From: Apostichopus californicus
Lineage: Eukaryota; Echinodermata; Holothuroidea; Aspidochirotida; Stichopodidae
DNA: 45,748 bases
Assembly: GCA_020650975.1 (NCBI GenBank)
Contig: JAIPMN010000135.1
Span: forward strand, 1 to 45,748
Direction of reading: 5' to 3'
Shown here: positions 1 to 12,937 of the stretch, in pieces
Position numbering within the stretch: position 1 is the first letter of the stretch
How the letters are laid out: each line of letters starts with the position of its first letter
Translations under genes and position numbers: made by a program
Notes under the pieces: model-generated
What the model was told of the DNA's origin: nothing
The model's input: only the letters and a program-made list of their open reading frames with translations
Databases searched by the model: none

Positions 1-104
1 ATATATGTAAAACAGAACTAGTATTGTTTGATACAGGTGGCAAACGCCTACAGTGGAATTACGACCTTCCTTACTGGTTTCGAAATTCCGGACTTACAAT
101 CAGC

Positions 105-190
105 GTCCATAGCCTAGTATTTAGGGTATCTGCATATAAAGCGGGAGGCCCAGGTTTGAATCCCGGTGGAGGCTGTTCTAGATGTTCCAA
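105..190 (+). mobile_element. tRNA-derived SINE head (partial)
   Basis: An A-box-like word (TAGCCTAGTATTTAGG, about 110-125) is followed 43 bases later by a B-box-like word (GGTTTGAATCC, 153-163). This is the spacing of an internal RNA polymerase III promoter. The surrounding sequence does not fold into a complete tRNA, so this is a SINE head rather than a tRNA gene. The 3' boundary, tail and target duplication are not clear. It resembles, but is not the same sequence as, the intact SINE at 43695-43941. Confidence 0.5.
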
Positions 191-240
191 CTCACTACAA
201 TTTCAATTATATAAGCGGGTAGAGAGAATGATGGGGTGAG

Positions 241-1197
241 AGCAGTTTTAACAAGAAGCTATTTCTTAAGAGATGAGGATGGAAGCTGATATCTCTAGAT
301 TAGCTCTGGATTAGCTCTTCTGTCAAGTGTGGTATTGTCCTCCTCACAATGAGTTAATTTTCTTCCCATCATGTCACAGAGTCCTTCACAAGAAAACCAA
401 GATGTTAGAGCTCTTCAAATCCATCCAGTGTCATATAAAGTAGATTTAATCTTGAATGTGTTAATGTTGAATTTATAATGTGACTTGGGCTTGTAATTTA
501 TTATATACATGTGTATATTTGTAACCCATCTCTTAACTTTACTTGGGACATCATAACTGTGATATCACTTCAACATTTTCACTCTAGAATTTACTGCCTT
601 AGATATTTATAGGCAAACGAATTTACCTGTGTCCTCTCAACTATATTGCACCTCCGTATCCATAAACCAAACCTAGCAAAATAAACAACATGTTAACACT
701 TTGTGACCTTCTGACCATCTCCTCTCCCCCTTTGCCTTCCCTCCCCCACCTGTTCCCTTTTGCATCTGATACAACAAGCCAACTTTCGACCATTTTTTCG
801 CAAACCAGACAGGAGCTATAGGGGATGCATCTAGGGATACATCCAGCATCCAGTGTCTTACCAGGGAATTATAACCCTGGTCCTACCAATGCAACTCTGT
901 GTTTACATTTGTCCGTGTATCAAACTGGCTACTATACAAGTTGCTTTTTCATGCTGTTGGAGGAGAAAACTTGTCCATTGCTTTTATGATGGCTGCTTAA
1001 AATAAATAAAAAAAATGAATCTACCCCCTTTGAGGACCCCCATAGTTGGAGACTACTGCACCAGAGCTCCCACACTTGTTGACTTAACCAGCTGTGTAAA
1101 AATACAAGGAAATAAAAAGAAAACAAATTTGTCTAATCCTATGGCATTTGCAGATTTCTGCCTGTAAGTTTGACTTTTTCTCCCCTTTTCTCCGCAG
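241..1197. other. Non-coding stretch, possible intron of a plus-strand gene
   Basis: No supported coding sequence was seen. Its right end is a pyrimidine-rich run ending in TCCGCAG, a good splice acceptor for the exon that begins at 1198. A C-rich, G-poor patch lies at about 720-760. The stretch is otherwise AT-rich and featureless. Confidence 0.4.
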
Positions 1198-1282
1198 TCA
1201 ATTGTTCCTTCCACGAGAACTTGCTACAGTGCTCCAAGAACGGCGATACCCAGAGCCGGCCTCCGTGACCGACCTAGAGTAG
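1198..1282 (+). CDS. Candidate 3' terminal coding exon of an upstream gene
   Basis: A strong acceptor (pyrimidine run then CCGCAG) precedes a GC-richer open segment. Skipping one base, it reads 27 residues to a TAG at 1280-1282. The peptide contains FLPRELATVLQERR and ends in SVTDLE. An AATAAA at 1336-1341 follows 54 bases after the stop, as expected for a last exon. The reading requires the previous exon to end two bases into a codon; that exon was not found and probably lies left of the window. I do not recognise the protein family. The other two frames also stay open for about 22-29 codons, so the frame choice rests on composition and the downstream signal. Seen: splice site, open frame and poly(A) word. 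Inferred: that this is a real gene end. Confidence 0.4.
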
Positions 1283-1335
1283 CGTGAGCATCACCCATCT
1301 TGTGAACCATTCATGAATCATTGAGCGTGACATGT

Positions 1336-1341
1336 AATAAA
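1336..1341 (+). terminator. Candidate polyadenylation signal AATAAA
   Basis: The AATAAA hexamer lies 54 bases after the stop of the candidate terminal exon at 1198-1282. The hexamer is common by chance in AT-rich DNA, so it is only supportive together with the exon. Confidence 0.35.
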
Positions 1342-1344
1342 CGT

Positions 1345-2130
1345 ACCCCTAGCGCCAACTGTTACAAACTCCCGAGGGGTTTATTGACAGGACGCTATGA
1401 GAAATAATGCCAGGAATTAAAGCCAATATTATTGGAAACATGATTTAATGCCAAATTTGCTGTCGGACACACTTGAGATTTTTGGGAACGAAATAAAAAG
1501 TGAAAAAGGGAAAGATAAAAAAAAAAAAAACAGGCAAAGAGAGAAAAAGATAAAAAAAAATGGCATAACCATGTGTCTAGATGAATGGCAAAAAATCACA
1601 CTTTTTCTATTAACATCAGATCATAATGTCAAACCAATCAATGACAAACCAGACTTTACGATAATTAGAAGGGGCCCCTCACTGGTCAACCAGGAACAAA
1701 AAGCAGGGACAGTGATTTCATCGCAAATATGACTGGAAGAGTCGAAGAACGTAAATATACTGCGGTGTACCATATTGTAGGTCAATGGGATGACTCGCGC
1801 ATCAGAGGCTGCCTCTAAAGAATTAAGCAAAACCGGTGAAAATAAGCCACCCCCTAAATCTGACATCAGTAACCTGATTTGTGACTCAGAAATGTAGACT
1901 GATATAAGTACCTAACTTTAAAGATCTTCTTCATCAAAACTGATTTAATTATGTGAACATTATCTCTAAAAACTGAATCCAAATGTGAACTTATTCTTTG
2001 GAGAATTTTTTGGAGACTTTTGAATATAGAATAAAATGATAAAGGGTTTGAAAAAAAAAAAATTAGAATTCCAAACATGAAACAATAAAGATAGCTACAA
2101 TCTTTGTATTCGAATCATTTCTGTAGGTCG
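1345..2130. other. AT-rich non-coding stretch
   Basis: It contains A-rich runs around 1510-1560 and a short inverted pair (CCCCTAG / CGAGGGG, about 1345-1378). The open frames here are low-complexity or lack any family signature, and I do not call a gene. Confidence 0.4.
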
Positions 2131-2136
2131 ATTTTA

Positions 2137-2219
2137 TCAGAACACCCACATTACACCTACATTACACCTACATTACATCAGAACACCTACAGAACACCTA
2201 CATTACATCAGAACACCTC
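2137..2219. repeat. Short tandem repeat, 12-13 bp unit
   Basis: Units of ACACCTACATTA are repeated and mixed with ATCAGAACACCTAC over about 80 bases. It is a small impure array without coding potential. Confidence 0.7.
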
Positions 2220-2224
2220 AAAAT

Positions 2225-3110
2225 CAAATTCTCAATTACCGAAACTCATCAATGAAGTTGATTAATTCTCCCTCTACCCTAGTACACAATTGACAGATTT
2301 AATTCCCCATCTATCTTTCTCCCCCAAAGTGCTGTTGGTTGTTAAGGCTTTTTACCTTCCATTTATAGTTCAAGTTGTGCTACTCAATGCCACTCAACTA
2401 ACTCATTCAACTTGACCATCATCGGAGATCAAAGCTCTTGATGGGCGAAGTTTCCAACCTAATTGAATCACTCCAACAGGGACCCTGTCATTAACAGGTT
2501 AACTTTCCTTTATTGTACTCCTCTATTTAACCCTCTTGTAACCCCTTTTGTAACCCATGTTGGATAAATAATTACCTAAGGGCATGAGAGAACAGATTAT
2601 TGGATAATGCCACAAAACCTTTGTGAGGAATTTATCTTCTAAAATGATCTGCACCCTCCTTGTAGCATCTCATCTGCCATTATCTTCATCTTCATAGTCA
2701 TGAACAGGAGGTATTAAAGAATTAGAGAAGCAATCTTCTTTACTTTATTCAACTCTTATCTGATTTGCAGGTGGATTTCAATAGATTGTTGTCCAACTTC
2801 TAAAGCCAAATCCTGAAAATATTTTGTGGGTTTGTAAAACTTCAATTGACATGCTGGAAAGAATAGGGGGTATCTCTTTCTTATTAGTATACCAACAAGG
2901 AGTTAAAAGGGTACAATTATCCCAGCTGCTCCTTAGAAAAGAAATCTTAAGCAAGTTGCATCTCTAGAAAACCACAAGAGGCTTTTTTTTTTCTCTTAGT
3001 CCTTTTGAACCACATTTTCCCTCTAAAGTTTCTTAAGCTTAACTGGAAGTTACACTATCCTATTGATTGAAATTGTGTTTGAACAAATCTTTCAGACATA
3101 ATACCTTATC
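2225..3110. other. Non-coding stretch without recognised features
   Basis: AT-rich unique-looking sequence. No splice-flanked exon, RNA gene or mobile-element end was recognised on either strand. Confidence 0.35.
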
Positions 3111-3126
3111 TGTCATAGGATAAACT

Positions 3127-4258
3127 ACCATTGAATAGTTAACATCATCTGTGAACAGTTAACATCACTGGTGAACAGTTAACATGACTGGTGAATAGTT
3201 AACATCACTATTTAATAGCTAATATTACAATGTAGTAGTTGACATCACCATTGACTAGTTAACTTCACCATTGACTAGTTAACTTCACCATTGAATATAT
3301 AACATCACCATTGAACAGTTAATATCACCAATGAATAGTTAATATCACTATTGAATATATAGTTAACATAATAAGTGAACAGTTAACATCACTGGTGAAT
3401 AGTTAACATGACTGGTGAATAGTTAACATCACTTTTTAATAGCTAATATTACTATTTAGTAGTTGACATCACAATTGAATAGTCAACATCACCAATGAGT
3501 AGTTAATATCACCAATCAATAGTTAATATCAATATTGAATAGTTAATATCATTAGTGAACAGTTAACATCACTGGTGAATAGTTAACATGACTGGTGAAT
3601 AGTTAACATCACTTTTTAATAGCTATAATATTACTATGTAGTAGTTGTCATCACCATTGAATATTTAACATCACCAATGAGTAGTTAATATCACCAATCA
3701 ATAGTTAATATCACCAATGAATAGTTAATATCACCAAGAATAGTTAACATGACTGGTGAATAGTTAACATGACTGGTGAATAGTTAACATGACTGGTGAA
3801 TAGTTAAAATCACTGGTGAATAGTTAACATCACTATCTAATAGCTAATATTACTATTTAGTAGTTGACATCACCATTGAATAGTTAATATCAACAATGAA
3901 TAGTTAATATCATTAGTGAACAGTTAACACCACTGGTGAATAGTTAACATCACTGGTGAATAGTTAACATCACTGGTGAATAGTTCATATCAATATTGAA
4001 TAGTTAACATCATTAGTGAACAGTCAACATCACTGGTGAATAGTTAACATCACTATGTAGTAGTTGACATCACCATTGAATATTTAACGTCACCAATGAA
4101 TAGTTAATATCACCAATCAATACTTAATATCACTAATCAATACTTAATATCACTATTAAATAGTTAATATCACCAATCAATTCGTAATATCACCAATCAT
4201 TATTTAATATCACTATTAAATAGTTAATATCAGCAATGAACAGTTAATATCACTATTG
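3127..4258. repeat. Minisatellite, 20-bp unit, with higher-order pattern
   Basis: About 55 units of a 20-bp motif (GTGAATAGTTAACATCACTG and variants) are laid head to tail. Variant units recur as a block: a unit carrying AATAGCTAATATTAC appears near 3214, 3439, 3619 and 3839, at spacings of roughly 180-225 bp. That implies amplification of multi-unit blocks as well as single units. Most units contain GTTAAC or its decayed form GTTAATA. No gene is seen inside. Confidence 0.9.
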
Positions 4259-4262
4259 CCCA

Positions 4263-5620
4263 GTTTAAGCATCATAATTGAATATTTTACACAAGTCATT
4301 ATTATAAACATCATGGTAAAAATAATGCCCTCCTTTTTGGCTCAAAAGAGCAATGACTTTCAAAAATCCAGAGCAAAACTTGCTAATCTGCTATTTCAAA
4401 TTGGTAAGTCAAGTCCTTGCATCAATTGTAAACTGAGTTCATAGAAGGAATTAATGATTGATCTCAATGATGATACATCACAAAATTTGATATAAAATGC
4501 ATATCTGTCTTCTCCTAATGTTTAGGTAAGTGGGGGTAAGAAAATGGTGGAAATGCAGGCAAATGGACAACAGCCAGGAAAAAAAAGGAACTGCACATGA
4601 AACATCCCCCCCCCCCAAAAACAAACTTTGAAAAGTTTTGGAAATCAACAAAAATCTGGGTTAACTTTTGCAAATTTAAATTTTTTGATTGTCAGTAAAG
4701 GGACAAGTTGAAAGCAACTTTCAAACTACACAAAAAGTCTGAGGTATTATGTCATTGAGATGTTAAAGCAAATACCAATGATTATAAATTTTTTCTGCTA
4801 CATGTCTGTATCAGACTTAAGACGGATAAAATAGGGATTTTGGTTTTATAGTGACATGGAGACAAGAAACAGATCAGGGAAATGATTGATGAGTTTAAGG
4901 TGACTGCTAGTTATTAGGTGACCCAATTTCATGACAAAAAAAGTGGGTTACAGTCACATTAGGCCCCTGGTTCTCATGGCTCAGATATTCACTCACTGTG
5001 CTGTATTCCCAATAGGTTAGAATGGTACCTACCCGGTTAAGAGTTGGCATCTAATAAAATAAGTTGATCTAGAGGAGAAAAGTCATCTCTGGAACAGTTT
5101 TTTATTACGTTTTTTTCGGGTTTTTATTCCGTGACGAGGTCTGCCAGCCAATCACTCAAGCAAAGAAGTATTGTAATTGACGAATCAATGACCCAGAATT
5201 CATGAATACATCGAGCTAATTAATGTCATTCCTCTCCAAATTCCGTATTAAGACATTTAAGCGACCGATACATTCTTGCGAAAGACATTACTTGACAAAA
5301 TCATGATGCAAACAGAAGGAAAGAAAGGATTAAAAAACAAACCCCCAATAAAACATACTTTTTGGAAGGAAATTACTGGAAAATGAGAATTGTAATGTTT
5401 CTTTTTAGATATATACTGTTACCAAGAGTCAAGCTGAAGAGAGATTGTTAACAATCAAATGATTGCTTGGTTAAATTTGGGTGGCTGGCATATAAGAACT
5501 GCATTTGTAATTAATTTGCCACAATCTGGGGGAGTCAGAGACTTTCAAATTAATTCATTTCATGAATATATCATGAATTAGGAGAGATTTAGTGAATCTT
5601 GTTTCACGCCACATAGCGAT
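4263..5620. other. Non-coding stretch without recognised features
   Basis: AT-rich sequence with a C-run near 4604. The 62-codon plus-strand open frame at its left edge starts in the minisatellite and has no protein character. No gene is called. Confidence 0.35.
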
Positions 5621-5624
5621 AACT

Positions 5625-6080
5625 TTTTTCTCGTAACACTGCATGCATAGGTACGTTGGTCTATGAATGTTTGTTCTTGTAACACTGCAGGCATAGGTAC
5701 TTTTGTTCTCTTAACACTGCAGGTATAGGTACATTTGTTCTCTTAACACTGCAGGTCTAGGTACGTTTCTCCTCTTAACACTGCAGGTATAGGTACGTTT
5801 GTTCTCTTAACACTGCAGGTATAGGTACGTTTGTTCTTGTAACACTGCAGGTATAGGTACGTTTGTTCTCTTAACACTGCAGGTCTAGGTACGTTTGTTC
5901 TCTTAACACTGCAGGTATAGGTATGTTAGCTCTCATAACACTGCAGGTACAGGTACGATTGTTCTCTTAACACTGCAGGTATAGGTACGTTGGTCTAGGT
6001 ATTTTTGTTTTGTAACACTGCGGGTATAGGAACGTTGGCTCTCATAACACTGCCGGTATAGGATCATATGTTCTTGTAAC
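5625..6080. repeat. Minisatellite, 32-bp unit
   Basis: About 14 units contain CACTGCAGGTATAGGTACG followed by TTTGTTCTCTTAA. The CTGCAG words at 5781, 5813, 5845 and 5877 are exactly 32 bases apart, and the ends of the array are more diverged. There is no coding potential. Confidence 0.9.
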
Positions 6081-7424
6081 AAGTTTGTGGCAAGTTTGTA
6101 CTTTTATTATCATCCACGTGTTCTTTTTGGAACCAAGAGTCTGGTTCCATTTGCCTTTTTGTTTTAGAAGAGTAAAGTCTCAAAGGGGGAAACAAACCCA
6201 ACCATACATGTTTCTGATAAGATACACCTTTGTGATAATCAACACCTCCCAAAATATGTAAGGAAATCTTACTACAGTATGTATTAGAGATATCATTTGT
6301 TGTGGGGTTGGGATTATGTCCATGTCACAGTGCGACTAGAAGGCAAACCTTTCATACTTTCCCTGTGTTTCCCCCCCCCCCCCCCATGTCATATTTACAA
6401 GGTGAATGTAAATAGATTTGACACTGAAACCAAATGCCAGTATTTTAGATCATGTTATGAACCTTGATACTTTCGGTATTTGCAAAATGCATGTCGATTA
6501 CAAAAGATAAATATTGTAATAAATAAATAAATTTAAAAATTAAAAACAAAATTCAAGTATTATGGGGCTCAATGATGGGATATTTCAGATATTGTAATAA
6601 AACTGTGATATCGACAAAAAGGAATAAGAATTTTCTTATATCTGTTGGGCAAGTTACTGATCACCAAATATCCCCATCACACTGACCGAAGATAACGGTT
6701 TGGGTTGGAGTCTCCTTCAAGAAAAGTTCTGGACTTTTATTGAAGTGTCAAAACTATTTACGTACGTTTTCACTCGTTTCACGAATTGCTTTAAACTTTA
6801 TCCTGAATATAATAAATCTACAAATTTTGTGCTCCTCTAATTTATCCAACGCATTCATGATGTGACATTCTGATACAGAAGGAAAAGGAATATAAAGCAC
6901 TGTTTATGGGAGAAAAGAAACGAGAAACAGATGATGTTAATGATGAGGAAAAACTTTACAGAAGAGTCCGTTGCTGTTTAGCACAGATTATCTTTATCTG
7001 TTGGTATAAAATCAATCGGAAAAGAAGAGTAGATTGGTAGAATTATTGATGTGTCTGTGTACAGGTCTAAGCCGATTGATTGGCTAAACCCCTGGACTGT
7101 AACAGGTGTTGTTTGGACTACAATAAAATCTAGAAAGCTATATTGATTTAATACGACAATGATGAAAGTTAAACTCCGTACGATGAAACAGATTCTCAAG
7201 CTGATTAGGGGTACGTTTGTTAGAGATTAAAGGACTCTCTAAGCTAAGAAGAGCAACTGGTGAAAAAAAAGACAGAAAGAAAGAAAGAAAAAAAATTGTT
7301 GAGACTAATCCCCCTTCAAGTCTCATTTTTAAATTTATCACCATTTAGACCTTTGATGAAGGTTAAGTGGGCCAGGGGAGTTTGCCATTACATGGTCATT
7401 ATAAAGTCTAATGGCAAAGACAGG

Positions 7425-7545
7425 ACTAAGGGGAGGGGGAGCAGGGGAAAGGATAATGAGTAGATCAGGGGATGGGATGGGATTGGGAAGGGGGAGGTGA
7501 GAGGGTAGGGGAGGAGAAGGGAAAGGGAGTTGGAGGGGGAGGATG
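7425..7545 (+). other. G-run purine tract with quadruplex potential
   Basis: Repeated GGGG/GGGGG runs are separated by one to eight mostly purine bases on the plus strand, with many more than the four runs needed for a G-quadruplex. The tract is almost pyrimidine-free, so H-DNA is also possible. This is seen in sequence; structure formation is inference. Confidence 0.6.
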
Positions 7546-9091
7546 TGAAATTAAATGAATTTCCTTAGAGTGATGTATGGTCTATATCTTTGCCATATAT
7601 CCAGTGTGTCGAAGATTGTAAGGTTATGTCTTTGCCATAGTTGGACGATAATACCTTATCATAACATGCCCGTTCTTTTGTAAGTCATGTAAAACATTGT
7701 CAATATTTTTTATTTTTTTTTGCAAGGGAAAAAGGTCAGACAACACTTTCTTTTCCAAAGGAATGGTTTTTTTGCCCTTTCCTCCTGTCATAACCTTCAA
7801 ATTTACATCACAGCAAAAGTATAAATAGATACCATATGCTTCCTGTTCACATGACTGTATACCTACCATTACATTATTTTATAACATTTTTCTAGAAATT
7901 AACTACTTTCAATAGCTTCTTTTGAGTGTGGGTCCTTTACTTAGTTTACTTTACCATATGTACTTTAAATGTAAATTTTAGGGGGGTTGTTGCACCTGTT
8001 GGCTAATATTTTCTGAAACATCTGCACTATTCTTCCTAGCTTCAAAGTGAAAAGAACAAACATAAAATAAAACAACTGGTTTCTATAAGAAATAGGATAT
8101 TATCATTTCTTGAACTATAGTGCATAATTTACAACATTACGTCATCAACGTTTTTGCACCACAACATGCAAACTAACTTGTGACCCACATAAGTCCAAAT
8201 ATTGTATTCTCTTAAACATTTACAAGGCATGATAGCAGTTAACCCTCATATAGAGTAATCTGTTAATCATGAAATCACCTAACATGATCCCAAATCATGA
8301 TTTTGGACATTTGGGATAAGTTTGGATGCTTAAATGATTTTGGGTGATTTCATGTATTAAAAACATAACCCCTAGGTACCAATTGCCATTGCCCAGCTGT
8401 GCCTACAATTTCTTCCTTCAAGTAATCAGTCAGAATATATACACACACATGACATCACCATGCATCACATGGATTCCATTTGCTCTTGAACTAAGAAAAA
8501 ATGACTATATGATCCCATCCTCTTATTACACTGCTAGTGTTTCATGACTTGATTGGAAAGGATTTCTTTTCCAACCGAAGGCAAGTAGCAATCAAAACTA
8601 CAGTATGAAATGTTTCCCGAAATGTAATGAGGGCAGTATTGAAGAACTTAGCATGCATAGACTCCGGATGTGTGACTGATTAATTCACTTTGGCTTCGGC
8701 TTTGAGTACAATGCTTCTCTATGCTGCCGTGTGTGATGAATCTAACCGTATATACAGTAATTACCGACTTTGTGATCCGCGTTATAATCACTGCCAACTT
8801 TCCAATCCGTGGACCCCCTGACAATATTGCAAGGTCCGTAAGAGTGACTCCATAATTTTCTCTTTCGGGAAACCAAAAAGGACTACATAGAAAAAAACAC
8901 CCACTGATCTATAAACATATGATTCAAGATGACATCATTTAAAGTTTATTTACCTTGTCGTCAAATGTTCCTGAACTTGGCACATTAATGTTTCAGAACA
9001 CCTAACGAACATTCAACTTTTTTGTAGCACATGGTAGGTAAGAAAAGCTTTTGAAAAAAAGGGAGAAAAAAAACACAACATAATACCCAAC

Positions 9092-9114
9092 ACACACACA
9101 CACACACACACACA
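9092..9114. repeat. CA dinucleotide microsatellite
   Basis: About eleven CA units in a row, followed by a short CATACA extension. Confidence 0.85.
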
Positions 9115-10642
9115 TACAAAACAAAAGGTGTGGGCAGCATCCTGAAAAGAATCTTGTGGAAAAAGTGAAAATCAACCAAATCTGAACAGCTAGGACACTT
9201 GAATATATGAGGATGCTACCCTCAAAAACAGAGACTATATTATGCCAGAGGCAGTTTCACAATTTAAAATAGAGTGGGGACGACTGTGGCGTCATCGAAG
9301 CCAACTCCCATGTCAGGGATTTTGGGAGGTGTGGGGGGCGGGGGAGGTTCTTTTATGTCAAATGAGGCATTCTGAGGGAAATTTATACTATAAGTAAAGT
9401 CTTTACACTTAGGTTGAAACACAAGTTTGAGCTAATAATTACTTCTGATTGAGAGAGGCTGTCATTTAAATGTCTCTGTAACAAGACTTGAAGATATGAA
9501 AGTATCTCTGACTTAATTCAAAGTTTGTCCAAAAGGGAAACAGACAACTGAAAGTATTATAAGGGATGACATTATACAAAATATTAATTTTGGCACTTTA
9601 CAGATCCTTATTTACATGACTTCCATAAAATACAGGTTATATAAATTAATAATTTCCTATCATAATCCATGAAATGTGATACATTTTGATTTTAATTCTT
9701 TTTTGATTCTTTTGTTTTGGACATTTTTGGCAATTTTGACAAGATTTTCTATATAAACTCATCCTGTTAATACATACATCTGCAATTCTTTCCACTAAGG
9801 AAATCTAAAAAACTGGTCATTCAATTGCTGCAACTCATTTCACAACCTTTTTCAAATACCTTTCTTTTAAGCATAAATTATTTTTATTGATCATTAAGAA
9901 AGTTTTTTATGGGGGGGGGGGTGGGGAGTTCATACTACTATCAACTTTCACAATGATTTCTACACAAAAAAAAAAATCAATTGAGTAAAAATCACTCGAA
10001 AACTATACTGACCCATTTTTTTTTTGACATTGTAATATTGAAAGCATGTTCCAGGCCCCTTCTAATTCTAAGGTACAGAACACATCACACCAAGACACTC
10101 ATCTGAATCACAAGCCGTAGCGTAATTAGAAAGATTAAATTGATTCCCTTTATGCATAATTTAGTTCTTCTTGGGGGTGAACAATGAAATGGAAGTTGAT
10201 TAAATGGAATTTTGAAGAACTATTCACTGTCAAATTTTTTGCGGAGTTCGTTCATAAAATTAAGGAAACGATGTCACGTTTTCGACCAGAGGATTCAATC
10301 ATATTTTTTAGTATATATATAAATATATATAGATTTCAAAACAACACAATTTTTAGCCATAAATATGACTCTGGAGGATTGTATTATTTATATTTTAGGG
10401 TAGAATAACAAAGACGTGCTATGACACCTCTTACACTAACATATCAATTCTGTTAAAATAATGATATGTACTACGTGTATGCTGCTTATGTTGTATGAAA
10501 AAGATAAAAATAAACAACAGTACAGGAATTTCTGTAGTTTAACTTTCAGATGTTTTATCCAAATTATGAGAGAAAAATTGTTAAAAATAGAAATTTTGCA
10601 AGCTAGACAAATTCAGTTTTAAAGAAGTAAAGGTAAGGGATG

Positions 10643-11428
10643 TATAGGGTATTATGATGATAATCACATGCAGGGTATTATGATCATCATGACATGCAGG
10701 GTATTACGATGATAATCACATGCAGGGCATCATGACGATAATCACATGCAGGGTATTATGATCGATCATCACATGCGTGGTATTATGATGATCATCACAT
10801 GCAGGGTATATATTATGATGGACAATCACATATAGGGTATTATGATCCATCAGCACATGCAGGGTATTACGATCGATAATCACATGCAGGGTGTTATGAT
10901 GATAATCACATGCAGGGCATTATTATGATAATCACATGCAGGGTATTACGATCGATTATCAAATGCAGGATTGTGATGATAATCACATGCAGGGTATTAT
11001 GATGATAATCACATGCAGGGTATTACAATAGATTATCACATGCAGGATTATGATGATAATCACATGCAGGGTATTATGATCGATTATCACATGCAGGAAA
11101 TTGTGATGGACAATCACATGCAGGGTTTTATGATGGACAATCACATGCAGGATATTATGATCGATAATCACATCGATAATCACATCACATCAATAATCAC
11201 ATCGATCATCACATCATGTGATGATGTGATGATCGACAATCACATGTATGTTATCACATGTATGTTTATAGTATTATGATTGATCATCACATGCAGGGTA
11301 TTATGATGATCATGACATGCAGGTTATTCATCGATAATCACATGCAGGGTATTATGATGGACAATAACATGCAGGGTATTATGATCGATAATCACATGCA
11401 GGGTATTATGATCGATAATCACATGCAG
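10643..11428. repeat. Minisatellite, 26-bp unit, with internal inverted junction
   Basis: About 28 units contain ATAATCACATGCAGGGTATT with variable GATGAT, GATCGAT or GATGGACA centres. The ACATGCAG words near 10666, 10692 and 10718 are 26 bases apart. Between about 11160 and 11280 the regular units give way to short CACATC/GATGTG words, including a perfect 13-bp inverted repeat at 11204-11234. Long open frames reading HMQGIMIDN-type repeats are a by-product of the repeat and not genes. Confidence 0.9.
11204..11234. repeat. Perfect 13-bp inverted repeat inside the 26-bp array
   Basis: The arms GATCATCACATCA (11204-11216) and TGATGTGATGATC (11222-11234) are exact reverse complements with a 5-base spacer. 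They sit where the regular unit order of the minisatellite breaks. Confidence 0.85.
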
Positions 11429-11429
11429 A

Positions 11430-12873
11430 TCCAAATTGTAACCACTCAACCAAAATATGTTCTTGTAACCTCACAACAACAACAGAACACCTTTCGATGA
11501 CACAGTCAACACCATTTGTCGTTGACAAAAGTTGTTACATCATTTGATGCCAGAAGTGTCTTACTGTATGTTATCCCCATTGAGTATTCGTGTCCCAGCT
11601 GAGGAAGTGACCTCTATATATAGTTAATATACAACAGTCCAGTTATGATAACAGACAAACCTCACCGGTTTAAAGTCAGTTTTCAAAAATGAACATGTTT
11701 AATATAGAAATACATCCTGTACTGATTAACAATGTTTTGTAATGATCTAACATCTGAAAATTAATCTTGTGCCTATCGTCATCTTTAACAAATCTTCCTT
11801 GCAAGATATAGCGCTTCTCTTTTTTAATTTCAGAGAAAGAAGGTATCGTTCTCTTTACTACTATTAATTAAGTTTATCTAATTGATTATTAATGATCACT
11901 TCATAGATCCTTCCTCATGAATATTTAATAAATAATCAAACTCAATGAGCTGTTGTTGATGACAACATTAATCTTCTTCATCCTCTTTGATTCATTATTT
12001 CGAGAGAGAGAAAAAAACAAAGCCCAAAATTAAAAAAAAACGTCGATGCCAATGAGATTTTTCTGTTGCTTATATGTACAAATAATTTAATACAGAGATG
12101 ATGGCGCAACCTTCGATAAGCTATTAATGAACAAAGACACTTTTCTTGGATAGGGGGATTAATAGTCTATAAAAAACATAAATTATTAAAGGTCATGTTA
12201 TTCACCCATGTAAGATTGATCGAGCCTATACATTCAAAAGAATCAAATATACCGAAGAGAGATGATATGGAGAATGTAATCTGGAGGTTACAGGTTACAT
12301 TTTTATAGGCCAAAAAGGGGGGAGGAGAGGGAGAGGGGGAGGGGGTAGAGAGAGGGAGGGGCATCTCTCATTCTGTGGACCTGGAGTTAGTCAAAGAAAA
12401 CTGTACTTTACATGCTGAACTCAAACAGAGTCTGGAAAAATGATTCTCCAAGATGATTTGGGAGCAAAGTTAGATGGGAAAGTGCAACAGGAGAGTCGAG
12501 AAAAGTCAACAAAGAGTTCGCAAAGGTGAATTTAATTGTTACAATCTATATAGCATGAGGAAAGCCTCTACTAAGAAAAGAAGTCCTTGATCGCCTATAT
12601 AAATATTATAGTATATTTAAAACTGATTATGAGTTTAGTCAAGGCCAAATGGCACTTTTGATAGCATCAATGAATGCTTCAGTCATTTCATTCGATGTTC
12701 AAAGAACATAATCTTTCTACCACATATATGATGGATTAACATGAAGGCTGAAATGAGGAACATACATGTCATGATTTTGACTGAAAGCCAATAGTCTAGT
12801 ATTAAATTGAAAATAAGCTTAACGTGAATATCTTGAGAAGCCAGAATAGACTGCAAAATAAGGCCTTCAAATG

Positions 12874-12937
<64 letters not shown>

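Larger units (their letters stand above)
6090..10640. other. Long non-coding stretch with simple repeats and G-rich tracts
   Basis: No gene was recognised in 4.5 kb. It contains a C15 run at 6371-6385, a purine-rich G-run tract at about 7425-7545 (listed separately), a CA dinucleotide run at about 9092-9114 and a G-run near 9911. The open frames here are short, AT-driven and lack splice context. Confidence 0.4.

Noticed and set aside
11013..11500. Open frames reading HMQGIMIDN repeats on the plus strand and their minus-strand counterparts
   Set aside because: Produced by the 26-bp minisatellite; the unit length is not a multiple of three and no protein family matches.
12370..12530. Coiled-coil-like peptide and nearby ATG frame
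   Set aside because: Short, stops quickly, and only a weak GTGAAT donor; likely chance.
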